A stretch of 64,000 nucleotides of DNA from Chrysaora quinquecirrha (lineage: Eukaryota > Cnidaria > Scyphozoa > Semaeostomeae > Pelagiidae), in assembly GCA_014526335.1 (NCBI GenBank), contig JACTAT010000085.1, positions 1 to 64,000 of the forward strand, written 5' to 3'. A model generated the notes under the pieces. It was not told the origin of the DNA. It saw nothing but the letters and a program-made list of their open reading frames with translations, and did not search any database. Within the stretch, counting starts at the first letter, position 1. Each line of letters starts with the position of its first letter. This document shows, one piece after another, positions 54,101 through 63,620 of the stretch. The translations under genes were made by a program, and so were the position numbers.

Positions 54101-57100
54101 GCCAAATACACACAGCAACACACAGTAGCACAAGGAATCAAGGAAGAAAGATCTGTTGGTATGCTGCTGGTCGATGCTCATAAACTTAAGGAAGTTCTTA
54201 TCCCGTCTCCACTGAAATGCCTCAAGGTAAGCAATAGTGCTTAATTGCGTATTTGAAAGCGCAGACCCTTGCAAGACTATCGAACTTTTTTGTTAAATCT
54301 CTGCTTCTCAAGCATAAAATTTGACCGTTTAGCATGTCTCAAAATGCTCTGCGTCAAGCATTGTTTTTCTTGCGGGAATCAGGAATAGAGGTTTCCGCAA
54401 AAGATGGCGGCCGTTTCTGTCAATCCCTTGTTTTTCTTAAGGTTTCTGGAAGGGAATTCTGGAAATAATTTCCTTAGTTACAAATTCAACGTCTTCAGCT
54501 ATGTAAAATATGTAACGAAGGAAATTATTCCCAGAATTCCTTTCGAAAATCCTCAATGAAAACAATATGCAAAAACGGCGGCCATCTTTTGCGGAAGCGT
54601 CTATTGTTTTTGAACTATTTTCAAACGTCACAAACAAATGTTTCATCATACAGTTTGTCAGTAAGGCGTTAATCTCAAAATTCTGCTTATCAAACGTTAT
54701 TTCGCCACAGGCTCCATGTTACCCTCCATGCTAGCATTACTCCATGCTACCCTCTATCCATACACGCACATGCAGGGGACTATGGCATGGGTATTTTGTA
54801 AATCTACGACGTTCCAAGGAGATTGAACGACCTCCTGTAGCAGCGGATGACCTATCCTGGTTCTGTTAATCTCTAGCAACATCCAGCTACTTAATAATCA
54901 TAAATTGCCGTCCCAAATACTTGCCTTAGCTTTCTCAACTCTAGCGTAAAATAACAACAAATCTACTTATGTTACAGGTCATACATGATATTCTACCAGT
55001 GCTTGCAAAAGAACGCGTGAACGACTTGACAGTGTTTGCTCAAACTGCTCAAAGCAAATTGGAAGCAAAACCAAAAACTACAATCGAGTACGTTGAAAGC
55101 TTGACCTTCCTGGACAGTATTCAAGAACAGGTAACGCTCCAATGTTATCATTATCATGATGCCGTATTTTAAGGCACTGGATAAATGAACTGAACATTCA
55201 CTATAATGCCACTGAATATTTTTCGCTTTGTTCAACGTGTTTATGCTCAGCTGCAGTTACCAAAGAAGTTATCCCAGAATTTCCTTCGAAAATCCTTGAT
55301 AAAAACAAAGGACAGAAACAGCCTCCAGCAATAACTGAGCAGACAGCAGAGCTCAGAGCTTCCCAAAATTTTTAGACATTCTCCCTCACTTGCAAACTTT
55401 GCATATAATCTTAAATATACCGCTGTTTTTGACGATAACTACTGTTTTATTTTTTGTAGATTGACGAAAGAGAAAGAGAAGCAGAAATAGTGAAACAGCT
55501 ATATGATCTAATAGAGCTTTATACTGTTCCAACACCACCAGAAGATCTTGCTGAATACAAGGTAACTTTGACGATTCCTTAAGCTGTCAGACATGTTTGA
55601 TCAATATTGAACATAATCCCCTGACTGAGCGAATTTCTTATAATCTAAATATATCGTCGGACAACCAACTAACGGAAAAATTTCTGTCCAAAAATCATCC
55701 GAAAGCTTTCAAACCATTTTACTGCACTCTTTTTTATAAACAATACAAAGTTGAAACAATCGCCCCGAAAATTGCCAAGACTTCAAACAATAACTAAAAA
55801 ATTTGCCTGGAGCGAATAAATCGTGATGAATTTACCAAAATAAGCTTAAAGTGCTTAGTGAGTAGCTAACTATATTTAAATGCGAATAGATTGCAATAAT
55901 ATCACTTGAGGAATACTCCACTTATATTTACAGTACATCAAAATACTTTGAAAATGAACAGTTCGCCCAATGTAACTTACCTAGGTAAACAATTAATAAA
56001 CAATTTTTTGGGGCGTTTATCAATAAGTAACTTAAGAATGTTTGGGGCAAATTGCAAAAAATCAATTGCCTATAAAGAAAGGTCGGAAAACTGAATCCAT
56101 GCGATGCCCGTCTTATTTCAGATCTTTTCCGCATTTACGTAAACGAAGGTACAAGAAATCAAACCATTAAGAATGTGGTGTCAGATATTTGTCTTTGTCT
56201 GAACAGCGAATTGTTGCATGCAGCCTTTTCAGACTGCACGACTTCCGAATTTGTTATACTTGGCTTCAAGATGCTTTGGTGTCGTAGTCAAACCCAGCTG
56301 GTAGTGTCAGCAGATCAATGAGCTAATGATTTGAGACCCAGCCATGGTAGCATCATAACAAGAGCTGAGGTCTCGTTAGCTCCTCTACTTTTGAGATTCT
56401 GGAGACTGGTGCTAAATACACCATTTCACCTTAACCTATGCATGCGGACTTTGAATTTCCCTTTGCCAGAAGGCGTCGTTTGCTGACACAGAGAGGCAGA
56501 ACTAGTTTGTAATACTTCTAGGCAAGCGTTGATTAAATTTTATGTCAGAGATGTGCAGAATATCTTTATTTTCAACTTCTACAGCTTGCCATGTTGCTTA
56601 ACAAGAGTTATCTTTCTTGAATCTTTTCTAGACATTGCGACCTTCGATGAATGGAGTCAGAAATGCAATCGATAAATCGTTAGCTGAAAGGGACTCGAAC
56701 ATCGACAAGTTCTGTACTTCACTTGATAAAGATATCGCTATTCTTGGTAAAGAAGTTAAAAGGGTTAAACAAGAAGCCCAGGTAAGGATTTCCTGCTTGA
56801 CCTCCCTCTTTATTCAATTATAAATGTTTGCCCACATCCAAAAACACTGCTCGTCCAATATTTTTTGCGTTCGTCAAGCAAAAAAATGTTTTTGAACTTT
56901 TTCAAAAACGTCATGCCACAAATCTTGCTTAATTTTGCTTGTTAAGCAATGTTTGATCGTTTCGCCGCCTTTCCAACATTTTTTTTGTTTTTGACAAATT
57001 GCAGCAACTTGCAACATTTCATCAACTAGAAACATTTCTTTGCAACAAGGCGCTGCTGCTTGTGCATTAGCAATAACATCGTTGTTGGACAGCAATGTTT

Positions 57101-58329
57101 TTGGACGTGGCGAAACGGTCAAACATTTGTTGTAAATCAATTTCGCAGTGTTGGATCAACCATGTTTGATCGTTTGGCCAGCGCCTGAGAGGCACAAATG
57201 CTTATCACACGAGCAATGGAGCCGAACTTTTTGGTATTTTAGCTAGTGAAATTTTTCAATGTTTTTATTGGTCGGTCTCTTATATTTGATTTTTCTAATC
57301 GATTGTATTTTCTCTTTTCAGAATTCAGCAATTTTAGATTCTGATGCTGAAGTCGACAAGACAATATTGATATTAAAAGAACTTTATGAAAAAGTGGATG
57401 AATTGATCAAACGTTCTTTAGAATACAAAGCATATCAGAAGAATTTCAAGGTTGAAGTGACTAAATTTGAAGAGCTCGAAGAAGTTAATGCTGAAATTAA
57501 ATTGAAACAATTGTTGTGGAATTCGTTGGCGAAATGGGATCAAGGCCTAAATGAATGGATGGAGGTGAGAGGAATTTGTCCTAAGCATAGCAGGAGTTAG
57601 TATTTAAATGAATTTTGTGGCCGTTGATGTATTAGCTGTTTTATTTCAAACAGCAAGTTTTCTAGATTAGTATGTGACAGAATTTGAGATTTAGTTCGCT
57701 TTTTTGAAAAGAGCTCACTGATTTGTTCTTCCAAGCCAATTTCAAATCGGGAGGAGAGCCTTGAGCTGTATGACTTGGGGATTTACATTGAGCTCAGTTG
57801 AAACGTCGTTAGCTCTCTGGTTATGCAGTCCATGTTCGAATCCCATCTATTGTGATATGCCACGTATTGTCACAACAATTTTCCTGTGCTAATTTCTTCT
57901 CCCTAGCAACTGAAAAATCTATAGTCATTAAATATATGAACACCTTCCTTAATGATTACAACCCACCACGTACCATGGTGTGGTCAAAGATTATCCTTAG
58001 GGTAACAATCTATTGTTAATTTGAAGTAATTTGAGATGTATCTTTTCAGGCTCCTTTCGACACAGTGAATCCCGAGTCACTGAACGCAGAAGTCATGAAG
58101 TATGTCAAAGATGTTATGAAGCTTGAAAAAGGACTTCCTCCGAACGGTGTTGTTCCCATTCTTAAAGAAAAGGTTGAAGATATGAGATCGAAGGTAAATG
58201 AATACTCAAAAGTAGCACCCTTAGTCGGGGATGAAAAGTTGACCCTAGTCTTTATTAAACCAATTTTCTACTTTCATGGACACGGTGCGACTGAGTCAAA
58301 CCATTTGCCTTGAGCTTCACGCCCGATAG

Positions 58330-58405
<76 letters not shown>

Positions 58406-58533
58406 TTAACTAACTAACTAACTAACTGTCTTAGTAACTAAGTAACTAACTAACTAACTTATTAACAAACTAACTAACAACTGTCTAACTAAGTAACTAA
58501 GTAACTAACTAACTAATTAACTATCTAACTAAG

Positions 58534-58608
<75 letters not shown>

Positions 58609-58617
58609 GTAACTAAT

Positions 58618-58648
<31 letters not shown>

Positions 58649-58702
58649 GTAACTAAGTAACTAACTAACTAACTAGCTAACTGTCTAACTTTAGTAACTA
58701 AG

Positions 58703-58741
<39 letters not shown>

Positions 58742-58814
58742 CTAACTAAGTAACTAAGTAATTAAGTAACTAAGTAACTAAGTAACTAAGTAACTAACTA
58801 ATTAAATAACTATT

Positions 58815-58896
<82 letters not shown>

Positions 58897-60345
58897 CCTA
58901 ACTAGCTAGCTAGCTAATTAACTAGCTAAATGAGTTACTTATGTATTAACTAGCAGACGTATTAGCTAACTGATAACTGCAACAGATGAAACATGAAAGC
59001 TCTGTTTCTTAGGCTATAAATGGTTGACTAGAACGCGCGACTTCTGGTACGGCCTTTTAAAACCAACGCAAACCCGTCGTCTATCTAATGCCAAACCAAG
59101 TGTTTTTAGTCTTGGCACAGAATGGCGCGTTGTACAAAAGGGGCCTTACCTTCAGGGACAATTTTCTTTTAATTTTTCAGCTACCTGTGGTGACTGACAT
59201 GCGAAATCCGTCTCTCAAGCAAAGACATTGGGACAACATCGAGAACGTTGTCAATTACAGATTCCTTGAAGATGAAGCTATCACTTTGGGACTTCTTGTC
59301 AAAATTGGTGCTTTTGAGCACTCTGAAGAAATACAGGAAGTTTCTGCCCAAGCATCTAGTGAAGCTTCGCTGGAAGGAATATTAAAGAAGGTACAATCGT
59401 CGCCAAAGTGTTGGGGCACAGCTTTTTTTAAACAATTTTCTCTTTCACGAATCATATCCCCTCCCCCGACTTAATGTTGGGGAAATAGCAACTCATCAGT
59501 TAATCCAACATTGAGTCGGGGGGGGGGCACTTACTCTATCAGAACGGGGTTTTCAAGGGAATCCTGGCTAATAGTGGCGAGTTTTGCTGGTTCAGATCAA
59601 GAATCCCATGTTGCGGATGGCGAAGTGTCCCCAATATTTTGGCGAGGCAGGTTATGGAGATGATCATTTGTACAGTCTTTGAGTCATAGTGAACGGCCCG
59701 TTTGGATACTAATTAATCTCTCTCTATCTCGATGAATGGTAGAAGCATCACAGGGTATTCCGTATTACCAGTAAAGCATTCGCTTTTGAAGCATTGAAGG
59801 GAGATACTCAGAGTTCATTCATCGCTCGATAACTTCCCTACGCTACACACAAATTTAAAAAGCAAGGTCTCATTTGAATGCACCCAACGAGCTCTTTCTG
59901 GCAGGGCTTTTAGATTTTCATGCGATGCTTTTAAATTTCTCCCCTTTTCAAGTTTATCAAGTGTATAGAAAAGTTTGAAAATTTGTTGCTGGACTACTCT
60001 GACAAGTAACTTTTGAAAGGTCCAACCAATTGATTTGTCACCAAAGTAAACCAAAACCAAAACTGCAAACCAAAGTGCTTGCTTTCAACCATTTTTGCAT
60101 TCCCTACTGATATTTCCAGCTGACCCCTTGTTTCTGCCCCGTTGCTACTGGACTATTGTGATGTTTCCGCCTTTCACCGCGATGTTAAGTTCTCTTCAAC
60201 TAGAAATTATTGTTTTCTGTCTTTTTTGAAGGTTGAGGATTCTTGGAAATCACTGGAGTTCATAGTTCTTCCTCACAGAGATTCAAAAGATGTTTTTATA
60301 CTTGGTGGTGTTGATGATATTCAAGCATGCCTTGATGATAGTCAG
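42012..60345 (+). CDS. DNAH6: Axonemal dynein heavy chain, DNAH6-like, N-terminal half
   Basis: This is an inner-arm, single-headed dynein heavy chain of motile cilia. Nineteen exons join in one open frame of 1042 codons from the ATG at 42012: 42012-42125, 43246-43278, 43847-44301, 44957-45169, 46115-46169, 46920-47054, 47826-47955, 48798-48939, 49681-49846, 51385-51569, 52995-53224, 54075-54226, 54978-55130, 55460-55561, 56632-56781, 57322-57564, 58050-58193, 59181-59390, 60232-60345. All junctions are GT-AG with matching phases. They cover the variable N-terminus, the tail and the start of the linker (DHC_N2 region). The AAA motor is not reached on this strand: exon 19 is followed by a gap. 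DNAH6 is chosen over other axonemal chains because of the long run of shared motifs (listed in the subregions). This is recognition without a database search. Confidence 0.92.
43406..43594 (-). mobile_element. tRNA-derived SINE-like repeat, family 2, third copy
   Basis: This is in the same orientation and form as 12026-12216 and 16605-16785: GTGCTGTGGCGTTGTGGTG on the reverse strand, and GGGTTCAAGCCC in place of the B-box. It lies in a dynein intron. Confidence 0.75.
45305..46086. mobile_element. Two TTTGGCCA/CAAACATTG elements in a dynein intron
   Basis: The first (about 45305-45620) ends ACCAACAATGTTTGATTGTTT then GGCCAGGG. The second (about 45862-46086) runs from CCAAATGATCAAACATTGTT to CACTGTTTGATCGTTTGGC and stops about 28 bases before the exon at 46115. 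Confidence 0.6.
46115..49846 (+). CDS. DNAH6: DNAH6-like exons 5-9: tail region
   Basis: Exons 46115-46169 (NSLQKNLFIVNQ), 46920-47054 (RPALLSVREMCYKISDMGLC), 47826-47955 (FRELVKEVVRSACRTALLE), 48798-48939 (a Met/Gly/Asp-rich insert, then KMTYTEQANKRGNCRRL) and 49681-49846 (FIRLADYLIVNTMHVLAVNS). These are among the most diagnostic dynein tail motifs in the window. Phases 0, 0, 1, 2 and 0 are consistent. In the last exon the frame continues past the GTAATG donor into a repeat element; I end it at 49846. Confidence 0.9.
46247..46440 (+). mobile_element. tRNA-derived SINE-like repeat, family 2, fourth copy
   Basis: It reads GATGCTATGGCGTCGTGGTC, then GCGTCACGGCCAGGGTCGAG, and ends CTTTACACCTTCACCTTGA. 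It is a + strand copy, 78 bases after a dynein exon. Confidence 0.7.
47995..48185. mobile_element. GGCTAAACTAGGAGA family fragment
   Basis: GGCTAAACTATGAGACATGT and GTCTCCCATGGTGGCTAAAC at the left, with CTCGCTACAAATGTTGTTGC at the right, match the element at 17425-17660. Confidence 0.5.
48310..48728. mobile_element. AATAAGCCCC-module TIR element
   Basis: The left end TACTGTAAATCACGAATAAG and the right end (inverted: TACCGTGAATCGTCGAATTA) enclose modules GGATAAGCCCCACC and TTGAATAAGCCCC. The centre resembles the sequence around 20660-20780, which joins it to the 147-bp array family. Confidence 0.75.
49035..49640. mobile_element. GGGGGAGTAATT repeat element
   Basis: GGTATCCTGGGGGGAGTAAT with CGGATAAGGACGTGCCGCC at the left, and GTGATCACTACCCTTATCCG at the right, indicate a decayed inverted-end element related to 40916-41400. 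It ends about 40 bases before the exon at 49681. Confidence 0.5.
50008..51361. mobile_element. Three-deep nest of TIR elements
   Basis: The outermost is an AATAAGCCCC-module element from ACCGTAAATTCTCGAATAAG (50010) to CTTATTCGAAGATTTACGGT (51359). Inside it is an element with tips ACACGCAGTTTTTTTTATAA (50268) and TTTATAAAAAAACTGCGTGT-like (about 51222). Inside that is another with tips ACACGCATTTTTTTTATAAGG (50759) and CCTTATAAAAAAAAAATACGTGT (about 51145). The outermost ends 24 bases before the dynein exon at 51385. Confidence 0.75.
51385..56781 (+). CDS. DNAH6: DNAH6-like exons 10-15: tail to linker
   Basis: Exons 51385-51569 (LFNPNIQDFQ, VPDPYFDAFT), 52995-53224 (CGEGPSLGNMFDDDKHL and YSENERLDLEAVR), 54075-54226 (LLVDAHKLKEVLIPSPLKCL), 54978-55130 (TTIEYVESLTFLDSIQEQ), 55460-55561 (LYTVPTPPEDLAEYK) and 56632-56781 (IDKSLAERDSNIDKFC). 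This is typical helical dynein stem, matching DNAH6 in order. Phases 2, 1, 0, 0, 0 and 0 are consistent. Confidence 0.9.
51610..52045. mobile_element. TTTGGCCA/CAAACATTG element, long copy
   Basis: It runs from TAGGCCCTGGCAAAACCATC (about 51612) to CACTGTTTGACTGTTTGGCA, with several inner copies of GGTCAAACATTTTG and AACGCCTTGTTGCTAAG words. It starts about 40 bases after a dynein donor. Confidence 0.6.
52288..52553. mobile_element. GGCTAAACTAGGAGA/GTCGCGCG element, best copy
   Basis: The left CTATGGCTAAACTAGGAGCT then GCGCGTGACATTG is answered on the right by GTCACGTGCGACAATCC and TGTCTCCTAGTTAAGTC. The interior has GTCTCCCAG words in both orientations. Confidence 0.65.
54387..54608. mobile_element. 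TIR element with YY1-like words, copy 2
   Basis: The left AATAGAGGTTTCCGCAAAAG and the right CTTTTGCGGAAGCGTCTATT are inverted. AAGATGGCGGCC (54401-54412) is on the + strand and GGCGGCCATCTT on the right. The inner palindrome is GGAAATTATTCCCAGAATTCC. It lies in a dynein intron. Confidence 0.75.
56270..56445 (+). mobile_element. tRNA-derived SINE-like repeat, family 2, fifth copy
   Basis: GATGCTTTGGTGTCGTAGTC, GAGACCCAGCCATGGTAGC and the tail CACCATTTCACCTTAACC match the family, with more decay than the others. Confidence 0.6.
56822..57188. mobile_element. TTTGGCCA/CAAACATTG element
   Basis: It runs from AAATGTTTGCCCACATCC to CATGTTTGATCGTTTGGCCA, with AACAAGGCGCTGCTGC and GGTCAAACATTTGTTG inside. 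It lies in a dynein intron. Confidence 0.6.
57322..60345 (+). CDS. DNAH6: DNAH6-like exons 16-19: linker start
   Basis: Exons 57322-57564 (YKAYQKNFKVEVTKFEELEE, KLKQLLWNSLAKWD), 58050-58193 (KLEKGLPPNGVVPILKEKVE), 59181-59390 (DMRNPSLKQRHWDNIEN, then EIQEVSAQASSEASLEGILK) and 60232-60345 (VEDSWKSLEFIVLPHRDSKD and LGGVDDIQACLDDSQ). The R-H-W and S-x-x-A-x-x-E-x-x-L-E motifs mark the start of the dynein linker. All phases are 0. Only 34 bases of intron remain before the gap. Confidence 0.92.
57740..57900 (+). mobile_element. tRNA-derived SINE-like repeat, family 3, second copy
   Basis: GGGAGGAGAGCCTTGAGCTG is followed by CGTCGTTAGCTCTCTGGTTA and CATGTTCGAATCCC, matching the layout of 18425-18600. 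Confidence 0.5.
58328..58935. repeat. (CTAA)n microsatellite
   Basis: About 600 bases of CTAACTAA with CTAAGTAA, CTGTCTAA and ATTAA variants, in a dynein intron. It is non-coding: it contains TAA in every frame. Confidence 0.97.
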
Positions 60346-60379
60346 GTAATTTGTCTGCCTGTACTGACTGACTGACTGA

Positions 60380-60879
60380 NNNNNNNNNNNNNNNNNNNNN
60401 NNNNNNNNNNNNNNNNNNNNNNNNNNNNNNNNNNNNNNNNNNNNNNNNNNNNNNNNNNNNNNNNNNNNNNNNNNNNNNNNNNNNNNNNNNNNNNNNNNNN
60501 NNNNNNNNNNNNNNNNNNNNNNNNNNNNNNNNNNNNNNNNNNNNNNNNNNNNNNNNNNNNNNNNNNNNNNNNNNNNNNNNNNNNNNNNNNNNNNNNNNNN
60601 NNNNNNNNNNNNNNNNNNNNNNNNNNNNNNNNNNNNNNNNNNNNNNNNNNNNNNNNNNNNNNNNNNNNNNNNNNNNNNNNNNNNNNNNNNNNNNNNNNNN
60701 NNNNNNNNNNNNNNNNNNNNNNNNNNNNNNNNNNNNNNNNNNNNNNNNNNNNNNNNNNNNNNNNNNNNNNNNNNNNNNNNNNNNNNNNNNNNNNNNNNNN
60801 NNNNNNNNNNNNNNNNNNNNNNNNNNNNNNNNNNNNNNNNNNNNNNNNNNNNNNNNNNNNNNNNNNNNNNNNNNNNNNN
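60380..60879. other. Assembly gap of exactly 500 N inside the dynein gene
   Basis: This placeholder gap starts within an ACTGACTGACTGA tract on the left. On the right it cuts into a dynein exon that is on the opposite strand. The left tract is the same tetranucleotide as the two long arrays in the SMCHD1 intron. Confidence 0.99.
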
Positions 60880-63245
60880 TTGTGATCAATGCACACAGCG
60901 TGCTTCTTGTTAATTTTGGCAGCTCACCACGAACAAGAGCAGCAAGATTATTCAGATTCTAGATAAAAAGATCAGTGCTAGTCAGAATGCTTTTAATTTA
61001 GTTACGTTTAATTTAGCGACCCAAAGTATGCTTCTCTTGTATGAAACAAGCGTCGCGTCGGGCATGAAACAAAAATTTTCGCAGTAGCCTTTTCTTTATA
61101 ATGTTGCATTATAAGAAAAAAATTGAAATGAATTCAATTAAATTGAACTTTAAGATAATAACTCCAATCTGTGCCAGATAAAACAGCACGATTCTGAGTA
61201 GGATGTAGGTAATCAAAAATACATAACTTTGTATAACAAGTTATCTTTCAAGCAGATTTTTGGATGACTGTTTGTTGTGGGCGGTGTGATATTGTTGCAT
61301 AGTGATTACGATTTACATGGTCCGGAATTTAAATAAGACTTGAGGCCTGGCTAGACTAGAAGACATGTTGGTGCGACATTGACATGTTGCCTTGATGTCT
61401 CCCAGTTTAGCCACCTCCAAATCTTTGTAGCGCGCGACAAATTTTGTAGCGAGACAACGGAAACATTGGTTTTTTCCGTGACACGCGAATGACTCGGAGA
61501 TATGTTTTCTCGCTTGTCAACCGCAAAAGCCACCCTGGGGGACACGCCGAATAAAATGTCGCGTGCGACATGTCTTCTAGTGTAGCGACATTTTAAGGAT
61601 CTGCCCAAACATTGACCAAACATTTGAGATTTGCTTTACAGAAAACCTTGCTTAATAACAAGGAGAATTACTAGAGTTGTTTTCTTAAAACTGTCAACAA
61701 CATTGTATGCTTCCATCAAGCTATAAATCTTGGTGAGGAAGAAATTTCGAATGTTTGGAAAAGAATATTACAAGGCCAGCGGTTTTTTGCATTAGAAATC
61801 AAAGACAATGTTTTATGGCATGTTTATATATTACTTTTAGAAATTAAGGCTTATACCTGGAAACATTTTTCTTCGAAGTTCTTCAGCAATGCTTGACGAT
61901 CACCTTCTGCAGATATTATCATTGTTACGTCACGACACCACATTGTTTGTGAGACTGTCAGAATTACCTAAAAATATTCAGAATAAAAAGAAAGAATCAG
62001 AAACAAATTGAATTAGAAAAAAAGTGGCAGCTGTAAGAATTCGGAAGCACCCCCAAAACGTTAGAGGGATTCCGTGAATAAGGTGCTGTTTGACCAGAAC
62101 GGCACTTTGAGAAATAGGTATTTTGAGGAGAAAAGCGGACAATTGTGAATCGCATAAAAAATATTGGGGGCATGGGGTCAGGTGCCCCCTTAGCCCCAGC
62201 TCCACTTCTGAGATCTTTTAGCAAGTAGTTAATGGACTTTTGAAGAGACTGGCAACAAAAACAATACGAGAATAGAGAAATGGAGTCCAGGGCTACTCAA
62301 CCGACTTAACACGTTACCCCATGGCTGGATTAATTGTCTGGATGCATGAGGATATAGCAGTGTGCAGCCACGCACGGCACTCACAACTACCGACCAGGTA
62401 CCCACTTATACACCTGGTTATTGAGACGGTTGTTATGTTTGAAATCATGGGTGGAATGTTTTTCGTGAGTCCAGTCTTGACGAAATGATGCTCCAAATAA
62501 ATAATGGATTATTTACCTGACTGGGATGTTGTGTTACCCAATCTTCTCTTTTCTTTAACTCATAATCTGCAATGGATCCTTTTGTGAGTTTCCTAAGACA
62601 AGTCACCATGGAATCTTCTACCTTTCCTAGCCATTCCTCTACATTTCCACGAGCTTTCAGACCCTACGAATACAAAATACAGATAATATACAAGCGAAGG
62701 AAGAAATGGGAATGAGATGAGACTACGTAATAAAAGACACTCAAAAATTGATACCTTTCCTAAGCCAACTCGTTCTCCTTCAGGTGAAATCATCGCCAAA
62801 ATATCATTACTTTTTGCATCTGGGTTTTTATTCGGAGTTGTAGCTAATGTGGAAAACGAATATTATTAGTATTTTGAATGAACGAATGCTACCAGGATTG
62901 GTGGATTGGGTTGATTAATGGATTAACTCATTGACTGATGGATGGATTGATTTATACACTATTATCATTATTCAAATTCAAGTGGAGAATATTTTTCGTC
63001 ATTTTCAAAATGGATCTATTCACGTTAGATGATATTCTAGATGTAGCTAATTGAAGAGAAAGTTTCGGTATACAATTACTGATCATCCAACATGAATATT
63101 GTATCAGGGTAGCTTTGCTTGTAGAATCATACAGAATGAACTTGGAATCGGGGAATAATGAGGATTTAACTTACGTCTTTCTCCTGATGCTGTTCCTGGT
63201 TTTTCCGGTGTCTGTCCTGTTTGTTGCACGCTGCCGAATTCAAGC
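60880..63245 (-). CDS. DNAH6: Axonemal dynein heavy-chain exons on the opposite strand (probably the same DNAH6-like gene)
   Basis: In coding order the exons are 63175-63245 (starting LEFGSVQQTGQ), 62755-62843 (DILAMISPEGERVGLGK), 62517-62663 (GLKARGNVEEWLGKVEDSMV, then WVTQHPSQ), 61857-61967 (VILTVSQTMWCRDV, then KNFEEKC) and 60880-60958 (NLNNLAALVRGELPKLTRS, running into the gap). All splice sites are GT-AG on the - strand, with phases 1, 0, 0 and 0 at the inner junctions. They encode the end of the linker just before AAA1, about 260 residues further along than the last + strand exon. The expected intermediate exons are not in the window. I see no coding sequence in 63300-64000. A wrongly oriented contig is the best explanation. 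Confidence 0.9.
61340..61590. mobile_element. GGCTAAACTAGGAGA/GTCGCGCG element, inverted copy
   Basis: GGCTAGACTAGAAGACATGT at the left, GTCTCCCAGTTTAGCCACC and GTAGCGCGCGACAAATTTTG inside, and CGTGCGACATGTCTTCTAGT at the right. It lies between two minus-strand dynein exons. Confidence 0.6.
62290..62430 (-). mobile_element. SINE-like family 1, truncated copy
   Basis: The reverse complement of this stretch matches the body of the repeat at 1658-1925 (GGTACCTGGTCGGTAGTT, then GCATCCAGAC, then GAGTAGCCC). The tRNA-like head is missing. Confidence 0.65.
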
Positions 63246-63429
63246 CTAAAAAGAGAAAGATTTCATGAAGATTCTTTAATTACTCTCAGAATAAAGAAGG
63301 AAAGGCTTATTTTTGGGATTTTTTGGAGAGCATCGGAGCTCATTTTAGCCCCTTGCTGAACCTTTTCAGCCTCTTTGTCATGCAATTACTTTTGCGCGAA
63401 ATTCGAGATTGTTGTTGAGAAAGCTACCG

Positions 63430-63620
63430 TATATCGGATAAATGTTCAGTGTTTGTTCAGTTGAGTGGCCAAATGAACTGAACATACCATTGAACAAATT
63501 TCGTTCACCAAACATTTTTTTGACTCCGATCAAACCTTCGAACAATGTTCAGTGACTGAACAAGATGGTCAAATGAACTGTATTTTCCAGTGATATGTTC
63601 AGTTCTTTTGTCCAAGGCTT
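63430..63620. repeat. Inverted GTTCAGTTGA repeat
   Basis: Words GTTCAGTTGAGTGGCCAAAT, GAACTGAACAT, ATGTTCAGTGACTGAAC and GTGATATGTTCAGTTC alternate in both orientations. It is probably a decayed TIR element. Nothing else is recognised between 63250 and 64000. Confidence 0.45.

Noticed and set aside
60880..63245. A second, convergent dynein heavy-chain gene
   Set aside because: Both gene halves would have to be cut mid-protein by the same gap. The minus-strand exons continue the + strand protein after a plausible interval. I keep the alternative only as a test in the findings.
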